From: Talinum fruticosum | Lineage: Eukaryota > Streptophyta > Magnoliopsida > Caryophyllales > Talinaceae | DNA length: 64,000 nt | Assembly (NCBI GenBank): GCA_021018815.1 | Contig: JAITYX010000186.1 | Coordinates: forward strand, 1 to 64,000 | Reading direction: 5' to 3' | Shown here: positions 10,337-20,739 of the stretch, one piece after another | Layout: every line of letters begins with the position of its first letter | How positions within the stretch are numbered: the stretch's first letter is position 1 | Program-made: the position numbers and the translations under genes | The notes under the pieces: generated by a model | What the model saw: the letters and a program-made list of their open reading frames with translations, nothing else | Database searches by the model: none | Told to the model about the DNA's origin: nothing

Positions 10337-11818
10337 TGAAGACTCGGACTCGGAAACTAGACCATTCCGAGTACTACCAAAGAGAGGTACAAACCTCTTC
10401 CCTCCCATGTTTTGATTACAAGTCATTCTGAGTATTATAGAAACTCTTGCATATGTTTCATTCGATTCTGACTGACTCGGAAAACACATTTTCATCTATC
10501 ATCTCACACTCGATATTTCGAGTCACTCGGACACTACTCAAATTTATCGCATGTTCAAATAATCTCTCTAACACTTCATATTTGAGTTCGATTGCATATG
10601 TTGAAGTAAAGTGAATTACTGCGTTAATTAAACTTTCTAAGTCAGCGTATTTGTTTGAGAATTATTTTTCTAGATCAAGTACCTATACTTTGATGTTTTC
10701 ACTCTTATAACTTGATCACTCTTAAGACTAATTGATGGAATCCGAGTAAAATGAATATATTAGACTCAGAAAATTCCACTTTTATAGGCCTAAGATAATT
10801 ATGAACTTAATTATCCTAATTAAATTATTATGTGTGCCCAATCTTGGACCAAAGTATTTTATACTTTGAGAACCAAAATTATTTACTTTTGTAGGTTATC
10901 CAAACGAGGTTATCCTATTTTTGAATTAGAAAAGTAACCGACTTCAAGCTATCAATCACCTAGCAGACAAGGCTTTTCTACTTCGAACAAGGCTTAGACA
11001 CTCGTGTCGGGATTGTCCGTTTCCAAAACTGGAAACTTTAACGCTAAGCTCAATGATGGTTTCCACCCTACTTTTCGAGACAACACCAGTTGATTGGAGC
11101 ACCCTTAGAAGTCAAGAGCCGTTGCACAACGTTCACATCTCAACGGATCTTTTCGAGTCACTCGGAAGAACCACTACAACGGTCACAAAGGACTTATGTT
11201 CCAAAGTTAGTCACAATGGCTAATCTGCTTGGTCATCTATAAATAGAAGCCAACTCTCGGGACTTGAAGCTTGCTGAACATATTGTCAATACACATCACT
11301 TAAGCAAAAGTCATTGTATTCATACTCAATCTTTTATTTACAACTCCCAACTTGTAACTCATACTTTCCGAGTTGTAAAGTCTTGTAATAATTTACATAC
11401 TCCTTCTTACTTACTGAGTAAGGTCCCTTGACTGAGCTGTAAGGGTTAACTCAGCTCAGCTTGTCCCTAACTGTAAAGGTTACCTCGGTTTGGAAGTACT
11501 AGATTAGATAAGGGAATTTCGAGTCTAGGAAAACTCTGTAAGGAATTGTTTAAGGGAGCAATTCTAGTTGAGTCGATCTGCTGTATTTTGTGGATTCAAA
11601 ATAGTGGATTTGACTTGGTGCTTGGACTAGCATTGGCCGTGGTTTTCTGCCCCAGGAGGGTTTCCACGTATATCCGAGTTCACACTTTTCCGAGTCCAAT
11701 CTAGACTCGGACTGTCTTGATTATTCCTTTCAAGCTTTAATCTTCCAAGTTTGTTAAATTTCCTCATCACCCTATTCACCCCCTAGGATGACTAAGACTC
11801 TCCAAGAGTAGACCTTCA
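10337..11818 (+). repeat. copia A 3' LTR
   Basis: Starts TGAAGACTCGG and ends ACCTTCA; 1482 bp against 1463 bp for the 5' LTR, the difference due to small indels. TATA box at 11238-11245. Followed at once by the GACCA duplication at 11819-11823. Confidence 0.93.
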
Positions 11819-12040
11819 GACCATGTTAATTGTCATTCGAGTTGTTTGAGTAGATCCTCATGTATTTCCCCAATTAGTGACAATCATAATTTTTCTGTCA
11901 ATTTGATCATGTAATATGACTATGATAGAGGCATAAATTGACTTAAACCATTCACCCGGACTCATCGAACTTAGCAGAATGACTTATTTAAAATTTGATT
12001 TTTCTTGTCTTACCTATTAAATTTTAGAATATGTTGGTTT

Positions 12041-12186
12041 ACCAACACAGGTTGGTTCAAATGGTACGACATTTGTTCCCCTTAAACGGCTTGTGTATGG
12101 AAAAGACCTATGCTGGAAGAGTCAACCCCATTAAGGGCCGTTTACAATTCGAAACATGCCAACAAAAAAAAATTTAAAAAGAAGAA
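12041..12186 (+). repeat. SINE-like repeat, copy 1 (shortened)
   Basis: Begins ACCAACA, shares CCTATGCTGG and AGAGTCA with copy 2 and ends in an A-rich tail (CCAACAAAAAAAAA). It lacks the middle part that carries the B-box-like string in copy 2. See copy 2 for classification. Confidence 0.4.
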
Positions 12187-12199
12187 AAATGTTATTCTA

Positions 12200-12355
12200 C
12201 CAACATGGGTCGAGTTGGTAGCTCGGCAGCATTTCCCTTAAGTTTATGTCTCAAGTTGAGCCTTTATGAAGGAGTAACCCATGCTGGGAGAGTCATGCCC
12301 CTTTTGGGTCGATCAAAGGCTCGAACCATACTAACAAAAAGAAAAAGAAAAAAAT
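12200..12355 (+). repeat. SINE-like repeat, copy 2, tRNA-derived
   Basis: Begins ACCAACATGGGTCGAG. An A-box-like TGGTAGCTCGGCAGC is at about 12217-12231 and a B-box-like AAGTTGAGCC at about 12253-12262, spaced as in tRNA genes. It ends in an AAAAAGAAAAAGAAAAAAA tail. This fits a tRNA-derived SINE. No target duplications were identified, and it could instead be part of the gypsy 3' region. Confidence 0.42.
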
Positions 12356-12850
12356 AGAGTATTAACTTCAGCACCTCTATTTGGGTGAGTGGGAGACAAG
12401 GAGTGTTATATTTCTAAGACCTTATATGGGCTTCGAATATGTGCTTGAATGGAGTTAAAAAATAAGTTGGAAGAAAAGTTTGCAAAACAAGTTTATTTTC
12501 GATTTTTAGTGAGTTATCTGCTGATTCGAGTCTCTATAACCATACTGCACCTTAATTTTTCCCATCCTAAAACTTTTTAGACCTCTTGACCAAAATTTAC
12601 ATGTTTGAAAAAGATGGATAATTTTTGACTGTTGCTTAAATGAAAGAGATATTGTAAGGCTGATGAATAAACTCTCTGATGACAATGAAATGTTTAGTTT
12701 TTCACCTACTTGGGAAAGACAAATTTTCATCAAACTGTTTTGCAAGGAAGGCAACCCTAGTATATATTTTATGTTTTATGTATATCTTTATAAGAAAGCG
12801 TAATATTAGATCGAGTCTTAGATTTCTTTGCACGAGGACGTTCAAAGTCC

Positions 12851-12864
12851 AAGTGTGGGGAATT
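12851..12864 (+). other. polypurine tract of the gypsy element
   Basis: AAGTGTGGGGAATT lies directly before the TGTTAAG that opens the LTR, the expected place for plus-strand priming. Confidence 0.65.
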
Positions 12865-13639
12865 TGTTAAGTTGTATTTTATACGTATTTTTAGTAGCTA
12901 TTTCGTTTATATTATATAGTTTATTTTATCTAATTTATCCTATTTTGTCTATTTATAGGTAATTATCAAATAAAGTGGGGAAGAAAAGAAAAGACGTTAA
13001 AAGTGGGTTTTTAGCTACCGACAAGCGTCCAAGAAAAGATATAAAGTCAATCCATAAAAATAATATATCATAAAATGTTTATTTTATGATATTTTATTTT
13101 ATGAAATCTTAATTTGAAGAGAAGAGTGAAGATAATCATACTCCTAAACCCGTTAGGACTCCTCCTTAGAGTTGCATGAGAATAAGGAAACATGGAAAAG
13201 AAGAGAGAGGAACCAAGCCAAGCACCCTCACGACTATTTAATACACCAACGCCTTTCTCACGCGGGATCGCTATCTTCACCTCATCACCGCCCATCTCTT
13301 TCCCCTAGCCACATCTTGCTTCCTTTCTCCTCGTTCGTACACCCAACACCCTCTCTTTTCTATCTCATCCATCCCACCATCATCATCATCTCTCCTTTTA
13401 CCTCTCTATCCCATCTCACCCTCCCAAGACCACCCATAACCCATCATCACAATCATCTTCATAATCACAATGTCACGTCACTGCCTTAGCACCTCATCAA
13501 TATCACCATAATCTTCATCCACCTCTCTCTGGTGCCTTAGCCTCACGCCAACATCATCACCATCTCCATATCATCGTCCTCTTGATCGATCATCGTTATT
13601 CCACTTGTACCCGCAAGGGTCATAGTGGTATTATCATCA

Positions 13640-13707
<68 letters not shown>

Positions 13708-15235
13708 GTAATTTCAAGACTATATTTTTATTGTTAATTTAATATTAAATATGCTACTTTTATTTAGTTTATGTGTCTTAAATTACGCAAATTACATTAT
13801 TTTTGAGTAATTTTTATACTTAAGTATAATCTATTTGAAATCATGTTAAATTATTTATTTTGAAACAAAGTTTCGATCTTTATTATCTAATTGATTCGAT
13901 CCATGATTCTATGATAATTTGATTTTAATGTTTATGATTTTATGTCTAATAAATTAGAGTGCAGGCTAATTAGTTTTATATAAATTCATATGATAGTTTA
14001 AAGGACTTAAATACATAATCGCTTGGTCTTTTAGACATAAGTGTCACCCTAGTTAATTATGGATGGCTCATACCTGTCTCTTGTAATTAGGAAGTTATCA
14101 TAGATCCTTTTTAAATCAATTTGCTAGTAGTAGGTGCTAGATAATGTTTTTCTCATACTTAATGCTCTAATTTGATTAAATTCTAGTGCTAGTGCTAGCG
14201 TTATTAATATTAGTAGGGTTTATATTAGGGTTAGGCCTAAGTAAACTAATAACTAAGAAAAAACGGGGAAGATCGGCTAGTGGTTGTCTTCTACAGTTTA
14301 GTTCATGGGTAGATCAATTTGTGTGTTAATGATAAATAATAATTTGCATGGTGGATATAGATTATAGTAAAGGTTTTTATAAATTTGATATCTTTTATAA
14401 TTATTTATTTGCTTTTTAGTAGTTTTCTTTAGTTTAATAATTTTTATTTACAAAGTTACAATATTTTATTATTAATTTTGTTATCCCCCTTAAATAACAG
14501 TCTTTTAGGTTAGTTTTAGAAATTTTATCTTAATTTAATTTTGAGTCTTAATATATTTTTATTTTTAGATTATTTTTCTGTCAGTTATTATTATTTTTGA
14601 GTCAGTTTATTAGAAATTAGTTTTAAAATAGTTTTGTTTATTATTTTTCATTTTTTATCTTCTTTTAGGGTTTAGATAGAGTCCTAGTTTGATGTGATTA
14701 AATTTTAGAAATTTTAGAATTAATTTGATAATTTTTCAGATTTAATTCTTGAATTTAATTACTGTAGGTTTTTAGTTAAATAATTTTGTAAATTCAGTTT
14801 TAAATTTTATTTTTATATTTTTAGGGTCTAGTTAGATCTAGAAAATTAGTGTTAATATTTTAGGTAATTTTAGTATTTATTTTCGTGATTAATTTAGTGC
14901 AGAACTTTAGTTATTTAATTTTCGGTTTTAGAATTTGTTTATTATCTGTTTTAATTATGCTAAAAAAATATACAAAAATATTTCTGGGTTATTATAGTTT
15001 TGTTATTATGTATAAATTATTTAGTTAGTTGTTAGATAATTTTCTGTGATTTTTAATTATTGATTTTTTTAATTTATATTTTCTATTTTGTTTTTAAGAG
15101 TAGTAAATTTAATTAGACTAAAGCTTGCATGTTATTATATCTTTCCTCGTGGATTCGATCCCTACTTCCCTATGTTATATTATTTATTATAAGCCCAAGT
15201 AGTGGTTTAATTTGTAACTGTATGACAAGCTAACA
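12865..15235 (+). repeat. 3' LTR of the Athila-like gypsy element
   Basis: A 2371-bp LTR opening TGTTA and closing TAACA, a perfect 5-bp inverted end. It includes TTTAATACACC near 13238 (TATA-like), a CT/CA-rich stretch at 13280-13600, an ATT microsatellite and a long T-rich right half. The right end (CGTGGATTCGATCCCTACTT near 15150) is typical of gypsy LTR ends. Open frames such as 13172-13489 follow simple composition and are not coding. Confidence 0.68.
13627..13708 (+). repeat. ATT microsatellite
   Basis: About 24 uninterrupted ATT units preceded by ATC units, inside the gypsy LTR. Confidence 0.95.
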
Positions 15236-15289
15236 ATACCCTTGTTCTTATGCTCCAAACCAAATAAGGAAAGAAAAAGGAAGAAGACC

Positions 15290-15462
15290 CTCAACCTTAA
15301 CCGCTACCTCAGCTAGAGCCTCAACCTGAAACTTAGCCTGAACCACGTTTAGATTAGATAGAGAAAATGTTACAAGAGTCATCCATATTTAAAAGCCATT
15401 ATTATAACCTCGTCGGATTCACCTCAATCCTAAAAGGAAAACTGTCTCCTAAGACTTTGTTT
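15290..15462 (+). pseudogene. gag fragment of the gag-only gypsy family
   Basis: One frame reads IEKMLQESSIFKSHYYN, then GFTSILKGKLSPK. This aligns with the gag N-terminal part of E1 near 43205-43300 (IEKLLRESSMF, GFTFIPKGKLPPK). Only about 170 bases survive, with a stop just before. It is cut off at the palindrome starting near 15471. Confidence 0.6.
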
Positions 15463-15470
15463 CATTTACT

Positions 15471-16263
15471 TGTAAGAATGTGTAAGGGTGTAAGGAGCTG
15501 CAACCAACTGTAAAGAACTGTGAGGAACTTTAAGAAGTCTGTAAGGAGATATAAGGAGTTGTAATAAATATAAAATATTGTACATAACTTGTTAAAAATG
15601 TCTAATATATTTTTATTTTTATACATAACATATTTTTATTTTTATTTATGAATTTAATGTATATTATAAAATTTATATATTTGTAATGCCAAATGCATAT
15701 GCGTCAGTTTGATGATTTTTTTCTTCTGTTTTTTTGTCTTTAGAAAAAACGAAATTACGTTTGATATTTATGAAAAGAGTTTTTATAGATACATAAATGA
15801 TTTTCATGTAATAGATAGTTTAAAATTACCTTAATTTTAAAACTTTGAAATAAATGTCCTCAACTACTAAATGTTCTCAACTACTACAATTAGTAGTTGA
15901 GCATATTTATTTCAAACTTATGAAATTAAGGTAATTTTCAATTACCTGTTATACGAATCATTTATGCATCTATAAAAACATTTTTCACAAAAATCAAACA
16001 TAATTTTTTTCTTAAAAAACAAATCATCAAACATGATATATATGCATTTGGCATGACAAATATATAATTTTATAATTCAATAAGTTACATAGAATTCATA
16101 AATAAAAATACAAATATGTGGCACATAACTATAAAAATATACATATGAATACATTAAATATTTTTATGGAATCATACACAATATTTCATATTTCTTACAC
16201 CTCCTTACAACTTCTTACATCTCATTTCATCTTCTTAAACCTCCTTACCAACACCTTACAACT
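15471..16263. repeat. large imperfect palindrome with GTAAGGAG subterminal repeats
   Basis: Two arms of about 390 bases fold on each other around 15880. The outer parts carry GTAAGG/TGTAAGGAG-like units on the left (15472-15560) and their complements CTCCTTAC and CTTACAAC on the right (16195-16262). Mirror matches include AGTTTGATGAT with ATCATCAAAC, CATTTATG pairs, and AACTACT with AGTAGTT at the centre. It could be a fold-back MITE or the inverted subterminal region of a CACTA/En-Spm element, given the transposase remains just downstream. Confidence 0.7.
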
Positions 16264-16999
16264 TATGCTAAATGCAATAGGCCTGAAATAGCTCAAAAGA
16301 TTTGTTCACATTCAACTTGAATATTAACTTATAAATTTAAACCTTTAACAAAATGCATGTAATATTATTCAAAATAATCAGCTCAATGAACATGATAATT
16401 TTTAAAATTAATTAATTTTTGGAATTTATTTGTGAATTTCTTAAGGCATAAAATTAAATTAATACATCCAATGGGTATTAATTATCAAAATTCTTACACA
16501 TCTATCCAAATAAACTCGAAATAGCCGATAAGAGTATGAGTATAATAATGAGGACAATAGGGTGTGGGTATAGCTAGGCCACGTACATATTCCATGACAT
16601 CCTAGTAGACACCCTTTATGTACATACATATTCACCAATAAAAATTTTTCATTAACGATAGAAAAATAAATTCACAACAAATTTCAATGTGAAAATAATA
16701 TGTAGCTGTAAAGAGTTGTAAGGAAAATTGTAAGAAGTTGTAGGGTTATAAGTTAAAGCTAAATGGAACATAATAGGGTGTGGTTATAGCTAGGCCACGT
16801 ACTATGCTTGATATTAAATTTTATGATTCTAAAAATCCCCACCATCATATACGAAAAGGAAAACAATAAAAAAGTTATTTCTTGGCCAATAGGTATGAAG
16901 CTTTTGTATTATGGTGAATTAATTTTATCCAAGTATATCTCTGTTTTTTAGTTGTTATAATCAAGATTGCTAACGGGAATACAAGTAAGCTAGTGAGCA
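16264..16999. other. AT-rich spacer with a 31-bp direct repeat
   Basis: The string AATAGGGTGTGG followed by TATAGCTAGGCCACGTAC occurs at 16556-16586 and 16772-16802. Between them a TGTAAAGAGTTGTAAGG stretch (16705-16745) repeats the subterminal motif of the palindrome. No coding signature. Confidence 0.55.
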
Positions 17000-17662
17000 T
17001 TCCACCGAGTACTTTAAATGCCTATGAGAAATAAAAAGTGTCAAGGATTCAAGAAAAAAGCAAAAATGAAAGAAAAAAAGTGGTAGAGTTGGGGATAAAT
17101 CATATCAAAAATTCGATGACTATGGTACAAAGTCATAAAAGAAGAAAAGGTACAGAGAAAATGAATGTTAATCATGAAGGAGACGCATAGTACATTCTTG
17201 AATTATACTCTTCTAGTGATGAAGAATATGTGTCAAGTGCTCAGGCTACCATAAAGGTAACTAAAATCTTTATGCATTTTTTGTTCAAGCTGACTTGAAA
17301 GAAAAATAGATAATACAATTACATTATGTAGGTTGCTCAGCGAAATAGTCAGCAACGAAAACCATCCATTCCGTACATGTCAATAAGGAGCAATGTAACT
17401 GTAACTAAGCAACAAGGAGTAGGTTCCAAAAAGCATTCTACAACAATGAATTCAAATGAGACGTCAAGAACATAGCTAATATTCCAAAGAAAAATAAAAC
17501 GGGATAGAAAAAACAAAGAGATGCTTAGAGAAGTTAACAAAGCCAAGTTCAAATGGAATAAAACGATAATTATTTCTTGAAAATGATCTTGAATTTTCTG
17601 GCATGAGATATGAAACTATACGTCAAAACTTAGTTCATACTATCTCTATTTTATTTAATAGG

Positions 17663-17940
17663 ACTATTTGATTAAAATAAACTATACTTTGGGGGTTTGA
17701 ACAATTATATACTATACAATAATGTTGGCAATCCATGCACCGCACATTAAGGGTATTTATTGTTTGTAAATTATACCACTCGTTTATTGGATAACTATGT
17801 ACCATATTTTAATTTAAAGAAAAGTGGTTTAATTTAGAGATAATAAATACCTCTAAAGTACAGTATAAAGATGGTTAATGTTATAGTATGGTACATAATC
17901 GTCCAAACACCCCAAACTATAATTTATGTTAATCCAATAT
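17663..17940. mobile_element. MITE with ~50-bp inverted ends in an intron
   Basis: The left end ACTATTTGATTAAAATAAAC and the complement of the right end (ATATTGGATTAACATAAATT) are similar, and the similarity continues inward through ACTATACTTTGGGG. AGG flanks both sides (17660-17662, 17941-17943), a possible 3-bp target duplication. It is 278 bp with no ORF. Superfamily uncertain. Confidence 0.65.
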
Positions 17941-19398
17941 AGGCAAATATGTTAGTTGCACATAAGACTAATAGTTTATTATACCTAACTTACGAGTTTT
18001 AGTTGAAGAAAGTGTAGGCTTTGAAAATGGAGACAAATACTTAGAAGGAGATGATAATATCAATGATAACGATTCACATTTTGAAGGTTAAAGTACACCT
18101 AGCGAAGATGAAAATGATGTGAATAATCCTACAACATTGGAGATCAAAGTCCATGGATTAGAAAAGGAAGGTAAATTCAATGAATGAAGTGAATGCTATT
18201 CTATTTGAACTAAAGTCAACTTATTTAAATTACTTATTTTTGTTGAAGTGAACAATTTTTTCGTACGTAAGTTAACTAAATTTAACAAAGGAAATAACCA
18301 ATACTAATATCTTAAAACTATGAGCCACCTTTATGAAGGGCTCCTCTAAAAAAGTTAATGCTCAATTAGAATCCTTTTATAAAACTGCATTTAGTTGCTG
18401 TACTTCGCATTTTGAATTGCTAGGCAACTAAATCTATCCTTAACAACATTTAATAGCAGTATGTGCCAAGTGATTAGAGGTTTGTGATGACTTTATGTTT
18501 ATTGTAATGACTTATAAGAGTTTTAATTTTAGCTACTTCCACTGGAAAAAGAAGAGGTCCAGTAATGTTGCATCAAGTGCATATGCGATAAGTCGAGCAC
18601 GAAAAACCATTATTTTGAATGAATTTCGACAACCTAGTGGACCGGTTGCAGAGGAAGAAGATACGGTTGGTGAATTTTCTCGATTTCTAGTCACCATAAC
18701 TTGTGACTAGGGCTGGCCAATGGGCAGGGTACCCATTGGGCCAGCAGGGCTGGGCCAAAAGAAAAGGGTCAAAGCCCAAGTTTAGTAATAAAAGGGTCGG
18801 GTTGATTTAGGGTCATGTAAAAATGGGCCATTAAAGGGTTGACCGCGGGCCATTAATGGGTCAAAGTAAAAAGGTCATCTCATAATATTCACAAATTCCA
18901 TTATTAATTCTAATTTTATTATTATCCTAATTTGTTAAGGTGGGAAAAAAGGGTATCTTTTCAATCCACTTTCTCTTTCCATTCTTTTTTTTTAAATAAT
19001 AATTTTATTACTTTTGATAACTTATTTATTTGTGGATAAATTAAAAATCAATTTACATGTATTTTTAATTTGTATAGTAAATGTTATGAGAAATTAAAGC
19101 TCTGTATTCATTCATTGATTGGGTTTGCTCAAAATCTCAGCACTGCCAACCTAGGATTCTTTTTTATTTTTTATGATGTTCCAAAATATTTTACTTCAAA
19201 AAAATAATGAAATTTGATTACGGATGATTTTTTTCTTTTTAAGATTAATTATTCTACATTTTTTTCTATTGCTAGCAGTGAAAAAAAGAATAGAACCTTC
19301 TGTTTTTTGTATTTTTTGGTTAACCAAGTGGGAATTTTTTTACAGTGGAAAATAGAAAAAATAAAGGGGTTTTTTCTCTCAAAGAAATGACGCTAATT

Positions 19399-19535
19399 AA
19401 GGCTGGGGCAACGGGCCGGACCAGGCCGGGCTGCCCACTTACTTAACGGGCTGGGCGATACTTTTTAATAAATGGGTCGGGTCGGGTCATGGGTCAAATG
19501 ACCCTGACCACCCAGGACCCACCCAATACATGCTT
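19399..19535. repeat. internal copy of the hAT end-like sequence
   Basis: GGCTGGGGCAACGGGCC near 19401 and the following GGGCTGG/GGGTCGGGTC blocks repeat the style of the hAT subterminal region in the middle of the element, in the orientation of the left end. It may reflect an internal duplication or a nested, truncated relative. Confidence 0.45.
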
Positions 19536-19794
19536 GCAGAGAATATGTGACGCTCGAATTAAAGGAAAGACTAAACAAGAAAGTTCGATTTATATATGCG
19601 ACTTATTTATTAAATAACTCGAATTGAAGAAAAAAGTGTTAGTTTGTCCAAAACTTGGTATGAAAAGTATGTAGCTTGCATATGTATTTTAATGGGTTTT
19701 ATTGAGCTAATATGTTACTTAGAATGTTGAAATGAGCCTTTCATAGACATCCCACAAGGACAAGATAGATAGAAGATAAGAAAATAGAGTTTGG

Positions 19795-19930
19795 GAGCCA
19801 CTGCCACTCACCACGGGTACTACCACAGGCTGTGGGGTAGGCTGTGGTGGACAGCAGCGATTTATTTAACCCAAAATACCCACCGCGGGTGCTCCCACAG
19901 ACCGTGGGGTAGGCCGTGGTGGCCACCAGA
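19795..19930. repeat. two-copy ~75-bp tandem repeat in the hAT
   Basis: CTGTGGGGTAGGCTGTGGTG and CGTGGGGTAGGCCGTGGTGG head two similar units. Each contains CCAC...GTGG inverted pairs, so the stretch may form hairpins. Noncoding. Confidence 0.6.
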
Positions 19931-20575
19931 AGTCCTCACTTACCATGGGAAGGCCCTTGATGACCTCTAGAGCCAACCATTGACCTCCACGGGCTGTGGG
20001 AAGGTCTTTGGAGCCTCCAAAGCAATTTTGGACCTGCACAACCTGTGGGCTTTGTCCCGTGATGCTTGTAAATCTTGTATGTTATATCGAGAAACGAGTC
20101 TAAGACCTTAAAGTATGGTTTTGGGTCCCGTGAAGAAATTTTTTACAGAGAAACAAGAGTTTAATATCATGTAGAGTTGCAAACTACGACATATGCTTTT
20201 TCCAGGCGATTAGCAATTTGTATTATTTATGTCTTTAATGGAATTTGTCATGGGTTGAAAATTAGGAACTCTGTTGCCTTACAAGTTGTTTCAAGTACAG
20301 ATGTTCTACTACTCGCTTTATGCTACCAAACCAAGCACTAATGTCAATTCATGTTTAGCTCTGGCCCATGGGCCGGTCAGGGTCAGCTGGCCCATGACCC
20401 GGCCCAGCCCATTTATTTTTCCCTGACCCGACCCGACCTGTTATAGTAATGGGCCGACCCTGACCCGCCCTGGCCCGCCCCATTGCCCAGCCCTACTTGT
20501 GACTATAGCTATGCACCATTGACCTGTATGTCCTGGCATAAGGTACCCAATAAGAAAAATGTGGGAGTACGTGTT

Positions 20576-20739
20576 GGTAAGTTTTAAGCTACAATATTGC
20601 CTTTTTTAACTTCCAATGTTCATCTAAAGATTTTACAAAATCAAGAATCTTTATCAAACTAAAAAAATTTACTTTTTAACATTCTAGATAACAAAACTAT
20701 ATATTCTTGGAAATTTGTAGTTGCTGAGCTTCCGTGATA
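20576..20739 (+). other. intron-like AT-rich stretch
   Basis: Starts at a good splice donor (GTAAGTTT at 20577) of the transposase pseudogene and runs in AT-rich sequence to the LTR fragment. No further exon is convincingly seen. Confidence 0.35.

Larger units (their letters stand above)
1587..11818 (+). mobile_element. SIRE/Maximus-like Ty1/copia retrotransposon (copia A)
   Basis: A complete LTR-to-LTR element of 10,232 bp. Order: 5' LTR, primer-binding site, gag, pol in the copia order protease-integrase-RT-RNase H, a spacer with a TATA box, a third ORF with a coiled coil, two purine tracts and the 3' LTR. Target duplication GACCA at 1582-1586 and 11819-11823 is exact. The domain order, long LTRs and extra ORF after pol fit the SIRE/Maximus lineage. 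All ORFs carry frameshifts and stops, and about 400 bp of integrase sequence present in copia B is missing near 5972. The two LTRs differ noticeably, roughly one base in ten over the first 145 bases by eye, so the insertion is not recent. Confidence 0.93.
11824..12850 (+). other. gypsy 3' noncoding region, right part
   Basis: This continues the sequence interrupted at 1586. It contains a pair of SINE-like repeats (12041-12355) and otherwise AT-rich DNA with no coding signature. It runs up to the purine tract before the gypsy LTR. Confidence 0.55.
1..15235 (+). mobile_element. Athila-like Ty3/gypsy element, 5' end outside window
   Basis: The parts are a gag remnant at 1-1215, a 3' noncoding region at 1216-1586 resuming at 11824, a purine tract at 12851-12864, and one LTR at 12865-15235 ending in the inverted pair TGTTA/TAACA. 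Protease, RT, RNase H and integrase are absent, so a large internal deletion removed pol. The noncoding region is interrupted by copia A, whose target duplication (GACCA) proves that insertion. Gag motifs resemble plant non-chromovirus gypsy elements of the Athila kind; lineage placement is inference. The 5' LTR and PBS lie left of the window, so the element's own target duplication cannot be checked. Confidence 0.72.
18708..20495. mobile_element. non-autonomous hAT element
   Basis: 1788 bp. The left end is TAGGGCTGGCCAATGGGC; the complement of the right end is TAGGGCTGGGCAATGGGG. An exact 8-bp duplication CTTGTGAC flanks it (18700-18707, 20496-20503). Inverted ends plus an 8-bp duplication define a hAT element. 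GGGCC/GGGTC-rich subterminal blocks are on both sides. The interior has no recognisable transposase, so it needed one in trans. It lies inside the last exon of the transposase pseudogene; the duplication shows the exon was continuous before. Confidence 0.92.
17000..20575 (+). pseudogene. Ptta/En/Spm-type plant transposase gene, broken, with introns
   Basis: Probable exons: about 17158-17253 (ends EEYVSSAQATIK before a GTAACT donor); 17331-17474 (opens after TATGTAG with VAQRNSQQRKPS); about 18007-18170 (acidic: GDDNINDNDSH, PSEDENDVNN); and 18552-18707 joined to 20504-20575 across the hAT insert. The last exon carries the signature of the plant Ptta/En/Spm transposase domain: TGKRRGPVMLHQVH, then KTIILNEFRQPSGP, GEFSRFLV and, after the hAT, YAPLTCMSWHKVP. 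Single-base frameshifts and stops occur in most exons. A MITE sits in the intron at 17663-17940. Exon borders are inferred. Confidence 0.6.

Noticed and set aside
12216..12265. tRNA gene
   Set aside because: Only A- and B-box-like strings with mismatches; no cloverleaf, and it sits in a poly-A-tailed repeat, so a SINE is the better call.
13172..13489. 105-residue His/Pro/Ser-rich frame
   Set aside because: Lies in the CA/CT-rich part of the gypsy LTR and ends in simple sequence; no domain and no start context.
17349..17552. 67-residue minus-strand frame
   Set aside because: Runs opposite the inferred second exon of the Ptta/En/Spm gene; hydrophobic by chance from T-rich complement.
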